A DNA stretch of 56,429 bases. It comes from a virus. A program made the position numbers and the translations under genes. The notes under the pieces were generated by a model, which worked only from the letters and a program-made list of their open reading frames with translations, searched no databases and was not told the origin of the DNA. The stretch is from IMG/VR virus record IMGVR_UViG_3300032288_000938, positions 1-56,429 of that record, one strand, 5' to 3'. This document shows, in pieces, positions 27,762 through 37,528 of this stretch; positions within the stretch are counted from its first letter, which is position 1, and every line of letters begins with the position of its first letter.

Positions 27762-28570
27762 AAGTAGTTGAAGTCGTCCGCGAATACGCCCGGTCCCGTC
27801 GGTTCACAAACCTTTCCGATAGCACAAAGCGCCAGTATATCTCATCAATGAATGAGATCGAGAAGGCGGTTGGCCAAATGGATATTCAGAGCGTCAAGAG
27901 GCGGGATCTTGTCCGGGCATTTGAGGCATTGGGCGATACGCCAGCCATGGCTAATCGCTTCTGCCGGGTGTGCAGCGTTGTATTCAACTATGCAGTGGAG
28001 ATGGAGTATTGCGGTGGGAACCCCGCCCATCGGCTGACCCCGTTTAAGCTCGGCACGTGGAAGCAATGGACGAAGGAAGAAGTGGACAAGGTGATCGCCC
28101 TTAACCACCCTATCGTAAGTGTGGCTGTTGCTCTGGCCTATTACACGGCGCAGAGAGAGGCAGACATTCTTAAGATGAAATGGTCAGACATCAAGGACGG
28201 GGTTTTGTATGTTAAGCAAAACAAAACCGGGGCTGTCCTTGAGATTATGGTTGCGCCGCAGTTGCAGGCCATTCTGGATAAGCTGCCTAAGACAGGGGAA
28301 CACATCATCCGTTCCAAGGCAGGGGGCCTCGTAACCGGGCCATCGTTCCGGAATATGCTCAAGCGCGTCACGCGGTCTGTCGGGGTTGACGCCCCGTTCC
28401 ACGGATTGCGTAAGACTGTTGGATCGCGCTTGGCAGAGAAGGGCAAAAGCGCAAGTCAAATCGCCGCCATCCTCGGGCATCGTACCCTAAAAATGGCGGC
28501 GCTTTATACGCAACAGGCTGACAGCAAGAAGCTTATCGCCTCTGCTGTCACCTCCCTAGCTGCTGATTGA
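27758..28570 (+). CDS. int: Tyrosine integrase
   Basis: A 270-residue site-specific recombinase. An N-terminal core-binding domain (residues 1-90) is followed by the catalytic domain with R133 (YYTAQREAD), K156 (KQNKTGA), H215 and R218 (FHGLRKT), H241 (ILGHRTLKMA) and nucleophile Y250. It lacks an arm-binding zinc finger and is shorter than lambda Int. It would insert the phage into the host or resolve circular forms. No excisionase or repressor is recognised, and no attP is evident next to it because the gene overlaps its convergent neighbour by 23 bases. Confidence 0.93.
   Translation: MKVVEVVREYARSRRFTNLSDSTKRQYISSMNEIEKAVGQMDIQSVKRRDLVRAFEALGDTPAMANRFCRVCSVVFNYAVEMEYCGGNPAHRLTPFKLGTWKQWTKEEVDKVIALNHPIVSVAVALAYYTAQREADILKMKWSDIKDGVLYVKQNKTGAVLEIMVAPQLQAILDKLPKTGEHIIRSKAGGLVTGPSFRNMLKRVTRSVGVDAPFHGLRKTVGSRLAEKGKSASQIAAILGHRTLKMAALYTQQADSKKLIASAVTSLAAD
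28519..28550. repeat. Inverted repeat at the convergent overlap
   Basis: TGACAGCA and TGCTGTCA are perfect inverted copies around 16 bases, inside the end of int and touching the stop codon of the opposite polyvalent-protein gene. It may serve as a weak two-way terminator where two operons collide, or be a recombinase site. Confidence 0.4.
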
Positions 28571-31500
28571 TTTCATCAATGCGTTGGGTTACGCGGGCTT
28601 CGCGGGAGCGGAGTTCGCGTAGCTTTTCCAGTTTCTGAGACATGGGCGTAACCTTGTCTGCCTCAAGGCGGCGAATCTGGGCGCGGATGTTGTTGAGATT
28701 ATCGGCCATCTTGCGGACCTGTTTGCCCACCCGCAGGACGTTAATGTTTTCCTCGCGGTATTCTCTCAGGGCCTCAGTGTCGCCCATTTTTTTCAGGCGC
28801 GAGATGGTGCGGTTAACCTTATCAACAAGCTGATAAAGCTCATACGCCTCGGTAGCCGCCTGTGGCTGCTTGTCGCGGGCATCCACAAAGAAGCGGCGGA
28901 TGACCGGCAATTGAGACCCCGCAACCGGAAGGCCCTGATTATCAGATCCAAACATATAGGCAGCGCCGCCAATACCCATGCCAATGTAGCTCATGATTGG
29001 GCCACCATAACCGGATATTAGATTGTCAAGCTTGATCGGGCTGATCGGCACAAAACGACCTTCTTCAAAGTCATAGTTGAACGGAAGGAAGCCTGAAAGC
29101 TGACTAAGACCCCGCGCCACATAAGATGTGGAGGCGTTGTATTGCAGGGATGGATCAAGCTGCTCCATGCCGGGCGAGACAAGGGGCTGCCCGGTGTAGA
29201 AATCACGGTTAATCATATTCTCGACAATGGGCAGTGCAGCCTGCGGGATTGGGTTAAACCCAAAAGTGCTGGAGAACTGATTGAACATCAGCTTTGTGGC
29301 AGACCTCATGCTGCGGTTGCCCATGGCCACATCGTAGAAAGTCTGTGGCACGGTCATGAACAAGAAGCCTGCTTCGAACGGCTTCGGGATTTGGAAATAC
29401 TGCCCCTTCTGTCCGGGTATCGGGATCAGAATGTTTGCGTCCTTGATGTATTGAGGAAGCTGTTGATAATCCTCGTCATCTTCAAGGAGCAGTGAGAGGG
29501 CCATCGCTGCGGCTGTTAGTGCCATACCACGGACAAGAACGTGTGTGCCGCGCTGGCGCTCAAATGAAAGCTGCTCACGCCCGGTGACTACGCCTGCGGC
29601 AGCCTTCATGCCCGTGTAGAGAACATCAAAGCCTTGGATGCGCGCGTTCAAGAAGGGAACCATGCGTGTCCACATCCTCAACCCGGCACTGTGACCAGAG
29701 CGAGAGAAGTTCATAATGCTCAACGCGCGGTAGGCTGCGGTAAAGTCGCTGGCCCCATCGCGCTTTGCTGCATCGTAAACCGCAATGCGTGTGGCTGCGT
29801 CTGAAGCTTCGGACCAAGATCCGAGCTTGTCCCACGCTCCCGTCAGGGCTGATGTCATGTTTGGCAGGCCCTGAACTCTTGTCAGCTTTTTGCGCATACC
29901 GGCGACAATCTTCGCCATCGGCTTTTGCGCCTCGTCAAAGGAGCCGACAATGCCATAACTGCGGAGGGCTTCGAAGGATGCGGACGAATTGAGCGCGCTA
30001 ACAAACCCCTTGAATGTTTGGAACGGATTAGCCCCAGAGCCAGCGAGGACCCAAGTGGACACCGAGTCGCGCATCAGGTTGGCGACCATGAAGCCGGGGT
30101 CGCGAGTAACCATTTCGCGGAGGAAGTTTGCGGGCATACCGGCCAACTCCAAGAACAGGCTTGGGGAGGCGAAGTCATTGCCGGAAAGACCAATGGTGAA
30201 CAGTGGGTCCCTTGAAGCGAACGGAACCTCAACGCCATTGATATATGTATAAAACGTCTTATCGTCAAACCCGTCTGCGCGGCTTGGCGTTTCGATGGTC
30301 ACGTTACCATCTTCATCTTCAAAAGCCCGCAACCGCTTAACCACACCTGTGGCTTCGCCAACACGAAACGCCTTTTGAGTAGCCAATGTGCGAAGGATTA
30401 CGTTGTTCCAGAAGGCAACATTGTGCATCATGGCAACGATTGGGTCTGCCATCAGATTGCCGGTTGTGCTGCCTTCATATGGCTTAAAGCGGATGCGCGA
30501 GGCAAGGCCTCCAGAGGTTTCCTGTACAACATCGCCTTCTTCAAGCTGGCGGTACATGCTGTAATAATTCTGCTGGTCGGTGAACTCTTCAAAAAGTTCC
30601 TGAGAAAGGTAGCCACTATCGCGGACCGCCTCAAGCAGCTTCGTATTGAAACGCTGGTATGACTCAAATGCTTCCTTGATGATTGGGTATTGCTCCGCAA
30701 GGGCATCTGCCGCATCAATGTATTCTTGCGTGATGTCTTCTGGAATTTCCTTGCCCTCGGACAAGCGCCTCTTTGACACTTGGGCTACTGCATAGCTGCG
30801 GAATTGTTCGGTAAGATCCCCGCCTCCGGGGCCACCAGTGATGATTCTTTCAAGAACCTTCAGTGGGGAGTCAGCCTGATCCCTTTCAATGTACATATAG
30901 GCCGAGTTTGGGTCAGCCCCCTTACTGATTGAAACCGCCTCGCGCTTCTCATTCAAACCCCGAATTACGGGAGCGCCATGGTACGCAGCTTCCACCGTGT
31001 AGTGGCTTGAGCGTTGCATCATGTCGGCAGCTTGGGTCGCCGAGTATTCTGCAAATTGAGCTTCGTCGGGATTCAGTGCGCCTGTAAGAAACGCCTCACG
31101 CTCTTTCTTCGTGATCTGCCCCGTTTTTTGGACATAATAAACGCGGAACATATCGGCGAGCCTGCCAATGCCTTCACGGCTGCTGATGCCACCGAGAACA
31201 CCCATGAGTTTTTCACCGGGCGTAGAGGCAACATGTGTGGCGGCAAAGATGCGCTTGTTCGCATCTTCCATCTCCGGTGGCATGGGTATAACTTGCGGGA
31301 TCGTAGACAGCTTGCGGACTGCATCCCTGACGGACTGATTGGCCAAGTCAACGTCTGCTTGTGTTGCTTCTCCGGATTTTGTTACATTTTCCGCGATGTC
31401 AACCGCAGTTTTTATTTCAGTCGTGATGCTGGGAATTACTGATAGCTTAATGTTTTCTTCTTCTGGACTAAATGTTCCACGGTTGCTCGTAGATTTAATT

Positions 31501-34500
31501 TGCGTGGCCTTAAATGCAATGTAACTATCGCTACCTTTGTCCTCGTATTGGTTGCGGTATACGATCCCATCATAACCTTCGGACTTTGCCTGAGCTATAG
31601 CTTGATCCCATTCTCCATTTGCCCCACCAAGGTCTGCCATCCGTTTTGGGTTTTGCATTGACAAGTACGCAGATGTTACCGTCCCCAACTCAAGAGGGTC
31701 AGTATCGTCGTTGGCAATCATCTCTAATACATTTGAGCGGCCATGCGCGAGGGCTGTTTCTTGATCCTGAAATCCAACAAACCCAAGCTCTTCGGATGTG
31801 ACTCCGTCTGTATCAAAGTGCCAAAGCCCATCATCATTTTGATATGTTTCAACACCCATTGCGGCGTCATCGGCGCGCTTTCCAGTGGCGCGGTCAATCG
31901 CAGCTTGCCTTGTTCCAAAGTGCATTCCGCTCCTTGGAATATCTTCGTCCTCATTGAATGACCCAAAGTGATGAACAACGAGCGGCTTGCCCTGCTCATC
32001 AAGAACCTTGCTGCGTTTGAACCAGTTTTTGAACTCTTTTGTTTCCACAGCAGGAGCAATGGAGAACTTGCGGGCGGCGGCTTGTGGGGCGGTCACCACT
32101 ACAGATGTCTTGCCTACACCCGGCCCCTTTTCCACCGTGTAGCCATCCGGCACCAAAGATTTTACATAGTTGACAAGCTCTTGACCGTCATATCCTTTTT
32201 GATAGACGTATTTTTTCTCTTTCCGTTCAAAAACCCAATAAGCTTTCGGCTCTTTTGCTTTCTTAAAGTTCTTTGTGCGGTCAATGTCATCCTTGAATGC
32301 GCGAGAACCAATAATTGCGATCCCGCCCGGCGCAACCTTTTTAACGATGTCACGAACAACTTGATCGCGCAGTTCTGGCTCCAAAACATTTACAACATTC
32401 AAGCTAACGACGGCATCATACCTGTCCTTGATTTGGCTTGATTTTGTAAAGCTGGGTGGGATTTTACTCTCCCACTTCTTTGTATTGATTTCATAGGTGT
32501 CTACTGGGGCGGAGTTTTCTTCACGCATAGCGTCAGCGCCAAGTCCCAGACCGGCACCATAATCCAAAACATTCCTCGCCAGCGGAAGGTTTTCCTTGAT
32601 GTAATTTGCAGCTTTCCTGTACGACCCAATAGTTATCGCACGTTGCGTTGAATCAGAACCTTCTTGTCCCGGAATGTCACCTTCATCTTCCGGCAGCGCA
32701 GACAGTTTGCGAACCCCGCCCTCAACAGCGCGAGCTTCGCGAGCGCCAATCTTGCCAGCCTCAATATCCTTGAAGATCTGGCCAATCTTGGCGTCACGAT
32801 AGCCATTGAACAGGCGCTTGAAGAACTCGACAACGCGACCGAACACACCCTTCGGTGTACCTTCCAGCTTGAGCTTGCCAGCGCGGGCGTCACGGAACAT
32901 TTCCGCAACTGCCTCTTCGTGGATCATCTCCTCATTGAGAGAGCCGTCGGGGTTCTTGTAGCCTTCAACGGTGGCGTACATCCGAACCGCGCGGTCGTAA
33001 TAGGTAAATTGGTTGCCTTGGTATTTGGTCCGTTCGGCAGCCTTGAAGAGCGTGGACAGTTCCCCACCCTTGAACAAGCCAAGGTTGGACAGCGAGTGAA
33101 TGACCTCATGGTTCATCACATCAAACAGCTTGTCCACCATCTGGTCGGTGGTGAGGTTTGGATCATAGAGATTGTACGAAAGATATATTACATCTCCCGC
33201 TGGTGACGCCGCGCCCTCGGCGATACCCTTCCCCTGACGAACAACATCATCAAGTTGAATGCGAACATTCTTGCCCACGATGGGTGCAAGCCGGGCATTG
33301 AGGGCCTTTGATACGGCATCCTTCTTCGCCTCGAACTCTTGCAGTTTTTGGACGCCCTCTGGCGCAGTCACGACGGGCTTAAATAAAGCCTGTAGGGACG
33401 GCTTATATTCTTTGGGTGGCTTGGCTGCTGGTTGTTCTTGAACAGCCGCTGGCGGTGCCTCTGTGGGGCTTACAGGGGCTACTGCGGGGGTTGCCTGCGG
33501 CGCTGTCGGGGTTTCAACGGTGGCTGCCGGGGAGGGGAAAATGGACGCCATCGGCGGGCGCACCGGAATACCACCGGGGATGGCGGGCTGTTCGGCTTGG
33601 CTGATTGCAGGCTGTGTCTGGGGAGGAGGGATCTCGGCTGCCGTGGTGGATACCGGTGGAGGTGCCACGCCCTCGGGGGGCGGGGCCTCGACTGGCGCAA
33701 TGCGCTTCTTCTTCCCCTTCTTGGGGACAGCGGGTGTCGCAATCTCGGCGGCCTGTATCGGCGTCGCACCGACTTGCTGGATAGTTTCAGCAATGGCTGC
33801 CCCTGTGGTAGCTTGGCCAACCGGGGTTGTTGGCAATTGAGCCGGAGCGGGAGCCAAGGCACCAGCAGCCTTAAGCTCCTTGGCGATCTTCTTACCCTGC
33901 GCCTTTTCTTGTTTAGTTGTCTTGCCTTTGGTTGTGCGCGCAGCTTCTGCAATCGTCGGACGAACAAACGTCACAGTGCCGGGGCTGTCTTTTTCATACT
34001 GCTCGGCGGCTAAGAATGCGGCATCTTTTGTGCTGAATGTAGCGGCGGGCTTGCCGGTAGAGTCAACAATTTTGTAATTGAACCCCTTCTCGGTATTGTC
34101 TGCCAGCTTGATGCTAATTTCACCACTAGGCGCATTCTTAAGAAGTTCGTCACGACCAGCGATAGCTTCTGCCCGGATGCGTTCTGGTGTCTTTTCGGCA
34201 GCCTGCCGAGCGTTTTCCTTCTCAAGCTGAGTAAATGCAGTGCGCATTTTGCCAGCCTTGCGGCCAGCCATAAGCTGAAGGATAACGTCAAGCGTACCAC
34301 CAGCCGCACCGCCGACGCCTGCGTTTGAGAGGATGCCCTCTGTAATGTCAAGGTCGGGGTTATAGTAACCCTGCTCAACAAGATTCTGAGCGCCTTGCGC
34401 GATGGCTTCCTGCGCGCCTTCTTCTGTGGCAGAAACAAGCGCACGCTTGACGGCATTTTCCACAGTTTTTGCAACCCCGCCTGCTTTTGACACGGGGACG

Positions 34501-35132
34501 CGAGCAAGGATCTCCTCAAGGGGTCCCATGAACCTACCGAGAGGAATAATATCCGTGAGGCCGATAGCCCCGCCAAGACGCTGTGATGCGAGGCGGTCTT
34601 CTGGGGAGACTTCAGCCCCCGTCTGAGCCTCTTCAGCCATGCGACTTTGGATTTGTTGAGTTGTCCCAAGGGGGACCGACTGCGCACCGGCTGCGGCATA
34701 TCCAAGTCCGCGAGCCAGCTTAGCACCCGTTCCAAGAACCTTTGCCCCTTTTGCAATAGCAGTGCCGGGGACAAGAAATGAAGCAAGGCTACCAAGGCCA
34801 CCAGCGACAGCTTCAGCCGTCGTGGCTTCCTTGGTTGGGTCAATCCCGAGAATGTCTTGAGTTATTTTTTTAGCGCCGGTACTAAATTTCCCTGCTGCCG
34901 TTTCTTCTGGCTTGGCAGAGAAAAGACCAGCAACGCCAAGGGGTACGTCAGTAAACCCGGTAACAAACCCCTCTGCCAAAGACGGCAATACTCCTCCGCG
35001 CCCGGTGGGTGCAGAACCCTGTCCAATTTTGGGGAGGATGTCGGTTTCAATTGCAGATGCGATCTGCGTGTCCGACATTGAGTCCGGAAACTCGACATTC
35101 CCGAGTCCGGGGACCTCAACGATCTTTGGCAT
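28548..35132 (-). CDS. Giant polyvalent ejection protein
   Basis: A 2194-residue protein with several domains, probably packaged in the head and injected with DNA. The start GLGNVEFPDSMSDTQIASAI is typical of internal virion proteins. A Pro/Ala-rich linker spans about 400-580. A zincin-like site HEVIH is at 675-679. A methyltransferase motif VLDYGAGLGLGA is near 856, with DAVVSLNVVNVL after it. An ADP-ribosyltransferase-like region (LVVHHFGSF, GMHFGT) starts near 1057 and ends YIAFKATQIKS. The last 900 residues include RMVPFLNARIQGFD near 1817, as in the large polyvalent protein-associated domain LPD38, a hydrophobic stretch near 1880, and a terminal coiled coil. Activities are predicted only. 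Confidence 0.8.
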   Translation of the reverse strand: MPKIVEVPGLGNVEFPDSMSDTQIASAIETDILPKIGQGSAPTGRGGVLPSLAEGFVTGFTDVPLGVAGLFSAKPEETAAGKFSTGAKKITQDILGIDPTKEATTAEAVAGGLGSLASFLVPGTAIAKGAKVLGTGAKLARGLGYAAAGAQSVPLGTTQQIQSRMAEEAQTGAEVSPEDRLASQRLGGAIGLTDIIPLGRFMGPLEEILARVPVSKAGGVAKTVENAVKRALVSATEEGAQEAIAQGAQNLVEQGYYNPDLDITEGILSNAGVGGAAGGTLDVILQLMAGRKAGKMRTAFTQLEKENARQAAEKTPERIRAEAIAGRDELLKNAPSGEISIKLADNTEKGFNYKIVDSTGKPAATFSTKDAAFLAAEQYEKDSPGTVTFVRPTIAEAARTTKGKTTKQEKAQGKKIAKELKAAGALAPAPAQLPTTPVGQATTGAAIAETIQQVGATPIQAAEIATPAVPKKGKKKRIAPVEAPPPEGVAPPPVSTTAAEIPPPQTQPAISQAEQPAIPGGIPVRPPMASIFPSPAATVETPTAPQATPAVAPVSPTEAPPAAVQEQPAAKPPKEYKPSLQALFKPVVTAPEGVQKLQEFEAKKDAVSKALNARLAPIVGKNVRIQLDDVVRQGKGIAEGAASPAGDVIYLSYNLYDPNLTTDQMVDKLFDVMNHEVIHSLSNLGLFKGGELSTLFKAAERTKYQGNQFTYYDRAVRMYATVEGYKNPDGSLNEEMIHEEAVAEMFRDARAGKLKLEGTPKGVFGRVVEFFKRLFNGYRDAKIGQIFKDIEAGKIGAREARAVEGGVRKLSALPEDEGDIPGQEGSDSTQRAITIGSYRKAANYIKENLPLARNVLDYGAGLGLGADAMREENSAPVDTYEINTKKWESKIPPSFTKSSQIKDRYDAVVSLNVVNVLEPELRDQVVRDIVKKVAPGGIAIIGSRAFKDDIDRTKNFKKAKEPKAYWVFERKEKKYVYQKGYDGQELVNYVKSLVPDGYTVEKGPGVGKTSVVVTAPQAAARKFSIAPAVETKEFKNWFKRSKVLDEQGKPLVVHHFGSFNEDEDIPRSGMHFGTRQAAIDRATGKRADDAAMGVETYQNDDGLWHFDTDGVTSEELGFVGFQDQETALAHGRSNVLEMIANDDTDPLELGTVTSAYLSMQNPKRMADLGGANGEWDQAIAQAKSEGYDGIVYRNQYEDKGSDSYIAFKATQIKSTSNRGTFSPEEENIKLSVIPSITTEIKTAVDIAENVTKSGEATQADVDLANQSVRDAVRKLSTIPQVIPMPPEMEDANKRIFAATHVASTPGEKLMGVLGGISSREGIGRLADMFRVYYVQKTGQITKKEREAFLTGALNPDEAQFAEYSATQAADMMQRSSHYTVEAAYHGAPVIRGLNEKREAVSISKGADPNSAYMYIERDQADSPLKVLERIITGGPGGGDLTEQFRSYAVAQVSKRRLSEGKEIPEDITQEYIDAADALAEQYPIIKEAFESYQRFNTKLLEAVRDSGYLSQELFEEFTDQQNYYSMYRQLEEGDVVQETSGGLASRIRFKPYEGSTTGNLMADPIVAMMHNVAFWNNVILRTLATQKAFRVGEATGVVKRLRAFEDEDGNVTIETPSRADGFDDKTFYTYINGVEVPFASRDPLFTIGLSGNDFASPSLFLELAGMPANFLREMVTRDPGFMVANLMRDSVSTWVLAGSGANPFQTFKGFVSALNSSASFEALRSYGIVGSFDEAQKPMAKIVAGMRKKLTRVQGLPNMTSALTGAWDKLGSWSEASDAATRIAVYDAAKRDGASDFTAAYRALSIMNFSRSGHSAGLRMWTRMVPFLNARIQGFDVLYTGMKAAAGVVTGREQLSFERQRGTHVLVRGMALTAAAMALSLLLEDDEDYQQLPQYIKDANILIPIPGQKGQYFQIPKPFEAGFLFMTVPQTFYDVAMGNRSMRSATKLMFNQFSSTFGFNPIPQAALPIVENMINRDFYTGQPLVSPGMEQLDPSLQYNASTSYVARGLSQLSGFLPFNYDFEEGRFVPISPIKLDNLISGYGGPIMSYIGMGIGGAAYMFGSDNQGLPVAGSQLPVIRRFFVDARDKQPQAATEAYELYQLVDKVNRTISRLKKMGDTEALREYREENINVLRVGKQVRKMADNLNNIRAQIRRLEADKVTPMSQKLEKLRELRSREARVTQRIDEINQQLGR

Positions 35133-35150
35133 ATTCAGAGCCTGTCTTTA

Positions 35151-37526
35151 TTATTGGCCTGCTGGAACTAGCGAACGGGTTGCGGGGTCGTATCTGGTTC
35201 CGGCTGAGCTAATTGTACCACCGAGACCAGCAAGGCTCCTATACATGGCGGCAAGCTGACGCATCTCAGCCAAGGACTCCGGTGTGGCACCTTCCGCCAT
35301 GGCCTTAACAATCTCCGCATCAAGCTTGTTTGCCTCTTCGAAATATTTCTCCTTGCTGATTGCACCAGCCATCGCTGCCTTCTGAGCATCAATCGCAGCC
35401 TGATAACGGAGTTTGGCAATATCGCCTGCCCCTTCAAACGGGGCCATGCGCTGCCTCATTTGAAGTTCGCGAATCTTGTCACGAGCGGCTTGGTCCTGCT
35501 CCTCACGGGCAGAAAACGCCTGCTGTAAGCCACCCCGGAATCCTTCGCCAAGCGGGCCACCCGTGGCAATCATCCCAATCCCAAGCTGGCGAAGAAGGAA
35601 AGGAAGGCCACCAGCCTCTTGCTGACGGGCAAGCATTTCATCCTCTTGCTGTTTGTACTCAGCAGCAAGATCCGTGTCGCGCTTTGTTAAGTACGCAATG
35701 TACTCATCCATAGCGGAAGGTCGCGCGGCCAAGCGAGCAGCCTCTTCTCTCTGGCTGATTTCGCGAGCGCGCCTCATGCGCTCACCGACATCCAGATCAT
35801 ATGGGCGGCTAGGCAATTCGCCATCTTCTGCGTAGTAACCCATCGGACCACGGGGGCCAGTCCTAGAGCCTGCGGGGGCCAGTATCACTCCCGCTTGTCC
35901 ATTGGTTCCCTCAGTGGGGCGAAGTTGCTCAAGTTGCCGCCTGCGCTCTTCAACTACAGAAGGGGGCAGACCCAAAGAGCGGAAGCCTTCCGCCTCGCTC
36001 TCAAGACGACGAAGCTCCTCTTCGCGGCGGATCTGTTCCATCTGCTCGGGCGTCGGGCCACGGCCAACCGCAGGGAATGCACGAACAGGCCCATCAGATC
36101 CGCCAGCCATGCGAACGGCACCGCCTTCTGCCATGTACTGCTGGCGAAGCGTCCTATACCGAGCAAGAATATCATCAACGGACTGACCACCAATATTCTG
36201 GACAAGCCTCGGGTCGCCGCGCTGCATCGGGGGAGGTTGAAGTGGTTCTTGCTTCTCTTGCCCCCTAGCAAACAGAGAAGAGCCAAGCTCACGCATTCCC
36301 TTCTTTGCGTCTGGGCTTCCTAGTGCGCCTGCGAGCAAAGATCCAATACCGCGCTCTTGAGGCTCGGGCATGACCCCGCCAGAGAGGATACCAAATTCGC
36401 GATCTGCGGGGTTCATAATATTCATAGCAACACTCGGTTCTGATTGAGGAATGTCGGGTTTATATGAGTTTAGGGGTGACGCGGGGACGTTTGGTTCAGT
36501 TTGGGGACCATCCATGTCCTGAGCGGTAACGGCAGCAGGAGTAATGACGGGTTCAGGCTGGGCAACACCCATCTTCCGGTTGCTCCAGTTTACCACATCA
36601 GCCGCTGTCATTTTTTTAAGAAATGGATTGGCCTTTATAACTTCTTCGCTAAGGACGCGTGCGGCGGGGGCATTAGGGTCTGCACCAAGAATTTTCTTGG
36701 CACCCCGCCCACCGAGGAAATGAGCAAGATAAAGATTGCCTTCTGATGGCTCATAACCGGCAGAACTCAAAACAGCTGCATTGTCTCTCTTGTACCAGTC
36801 GATTGCGTCTTTTGACATTTCAGGATCGAACTTCAGCCGAAGAGCTTCCCTCTCCCCAACGCGGTCTACGAGACCGGGGTGCCTTTCTTTTAGATACCGA
36901 AGCCATGTGGAGTCAATGAACTGGCCAAGACCAGCGGCGCTGGACCGTGGATTCTTGGCCATCGGGTCAAAGCCGCTCTCGACCCCGACCAACTTATTTA
37001 CGAAAGATCCATCCGCAAGACCGATTATGCCGCCATCGGCATACCCATTTGGCTGCTCATAATAAGATGGGGCGTTTGGCCCATCCTGCTGCCCACCATC
37101 AAACTGAGGCTGCGGCATGGGGATAGACGGGTTCTGGATGCTGATATTGTTGTTTGTTACTGGGGGAGATGCCTGCGGGGTTGTGTTCGGAGTGAACATA
37201 TTAGGCGCTCTGTTATCCATTCCGAACTGCATAGGCGGCTTAGGCGGCTGTGGGGTAAAACCACGTACACCAGCGTTAGCCATGGATTGAGCGGGGGAGA
37301 TGAAGCCGCCGTTAGCAAATGCCTGCGGCGCTGTCGGGGTTCCAATAATATCCTGAACAACCGTCGTTTGCGGAGCGGCAGCAGCCGACTCGCGTATCTT
37401 GTCACGGCGAACAACCTCAGACAGGACAAGGTATTGCGGCACAGTACCCGTTGGCTGAGAAAGCTCCTGCTTCAACCTGTCGTCGGGCAGGCCACGGAGC
37501 ATGTCTTGAAGCTGTACTACGTTCAT
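35151..37526 (-). CDS. Virion protein with transglycosylase domain
   Basis: A 791-residue protein. Residues about 175-320 form an SLT-type lysozyme: KLVGVESGFDPMAKNP with the catalytic Glu near 185, then SSAAGLGQFIDSTW and LYLAHFLGG. The rest is Pro/Gly/Gln-rich and, after residue 500, strongly helical (EQMEQIRREEELRRLESEAE). Tail-associated lysins of this kind open the cell wall during entry. It lies between the giant ejection protein and another Gln/Ala-rich internal protein, so all three probably act in DNA delivery. Confidence 0.8.
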   Translation of the reverse strand: MNVVQLQDMLRGLPDDRLKQELSQPTGTVPQYLVLSEVVRRDKIRESAAAAPQTTVVQDIIGTPTAPQAFANGGFISPAQSMANAGVRGFTPQPPKPPMQFGMDNRAPNMFTPNTTPQASPPVTNNNISIQNPSIPMPQPQFDGGQQDGPNAPSYYEQPNGYADGGIIGLADGSFVNKLVGVESGFDPMAKNPRSSAAGLGQFIDSTWLRYLKERHPGLVDRVGEREALRLKFDPEMSKDAIDWYKRDNAAVLSSAGYEPSEGNLYLAHFLGGRGAKKILGADPNAPAARVLSEEVIKANPFLKKMTAADVVNWSNRKMGVAQPEPVITPAAVTAQDMDGPQTEPNVPASPLNSYKPDIPQSEPSVAMNIMNPADREFGILSGGVMPEPQERGIGSLLAGALGSPDAKKGMRELGSSLFARGQEKQEPLQPPPMQRGDPRLVQNIGGQSVDDILARYRTLRQQYMAEGGAVRMAGGSDGPVRAFPAVGRGPTPEQMEQIRREEELRRLESEAEGFRSLGLPPSVVEERRRQLEQLRPTEGTNGQAGVILAPAGSRTGPRGPMGYYAEDGELPSRPYDLDVGERMRRAREISQREEAARLAARPSAMDEYIAYLTKRDTDLAAEYKQQEDEMLARQQEAGGLPFLLRQLGIGMIATGGPLGEGFRGGLQQAFSAREEQDQAARDKIRELQMRQRMAPFEGAGDIAKLRYQAAIDAQKAAMAGAISKEKYFEEANKLDAEIVKAMAEGATPESLAEMRQLAAMYRSLAGLGGTISSAGTRYDPATRSLVPAGQ

Positions 37527-37528
37527 CT

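Noticed and set aside
34010-34843. A 277-residue frame overlapping the start of the giant protein in another frame
   Set aside because: It is Leu/Ser/Arg-rich, the typical shadow of an Ala-rich coding frame, without motifs or a ribosome site.
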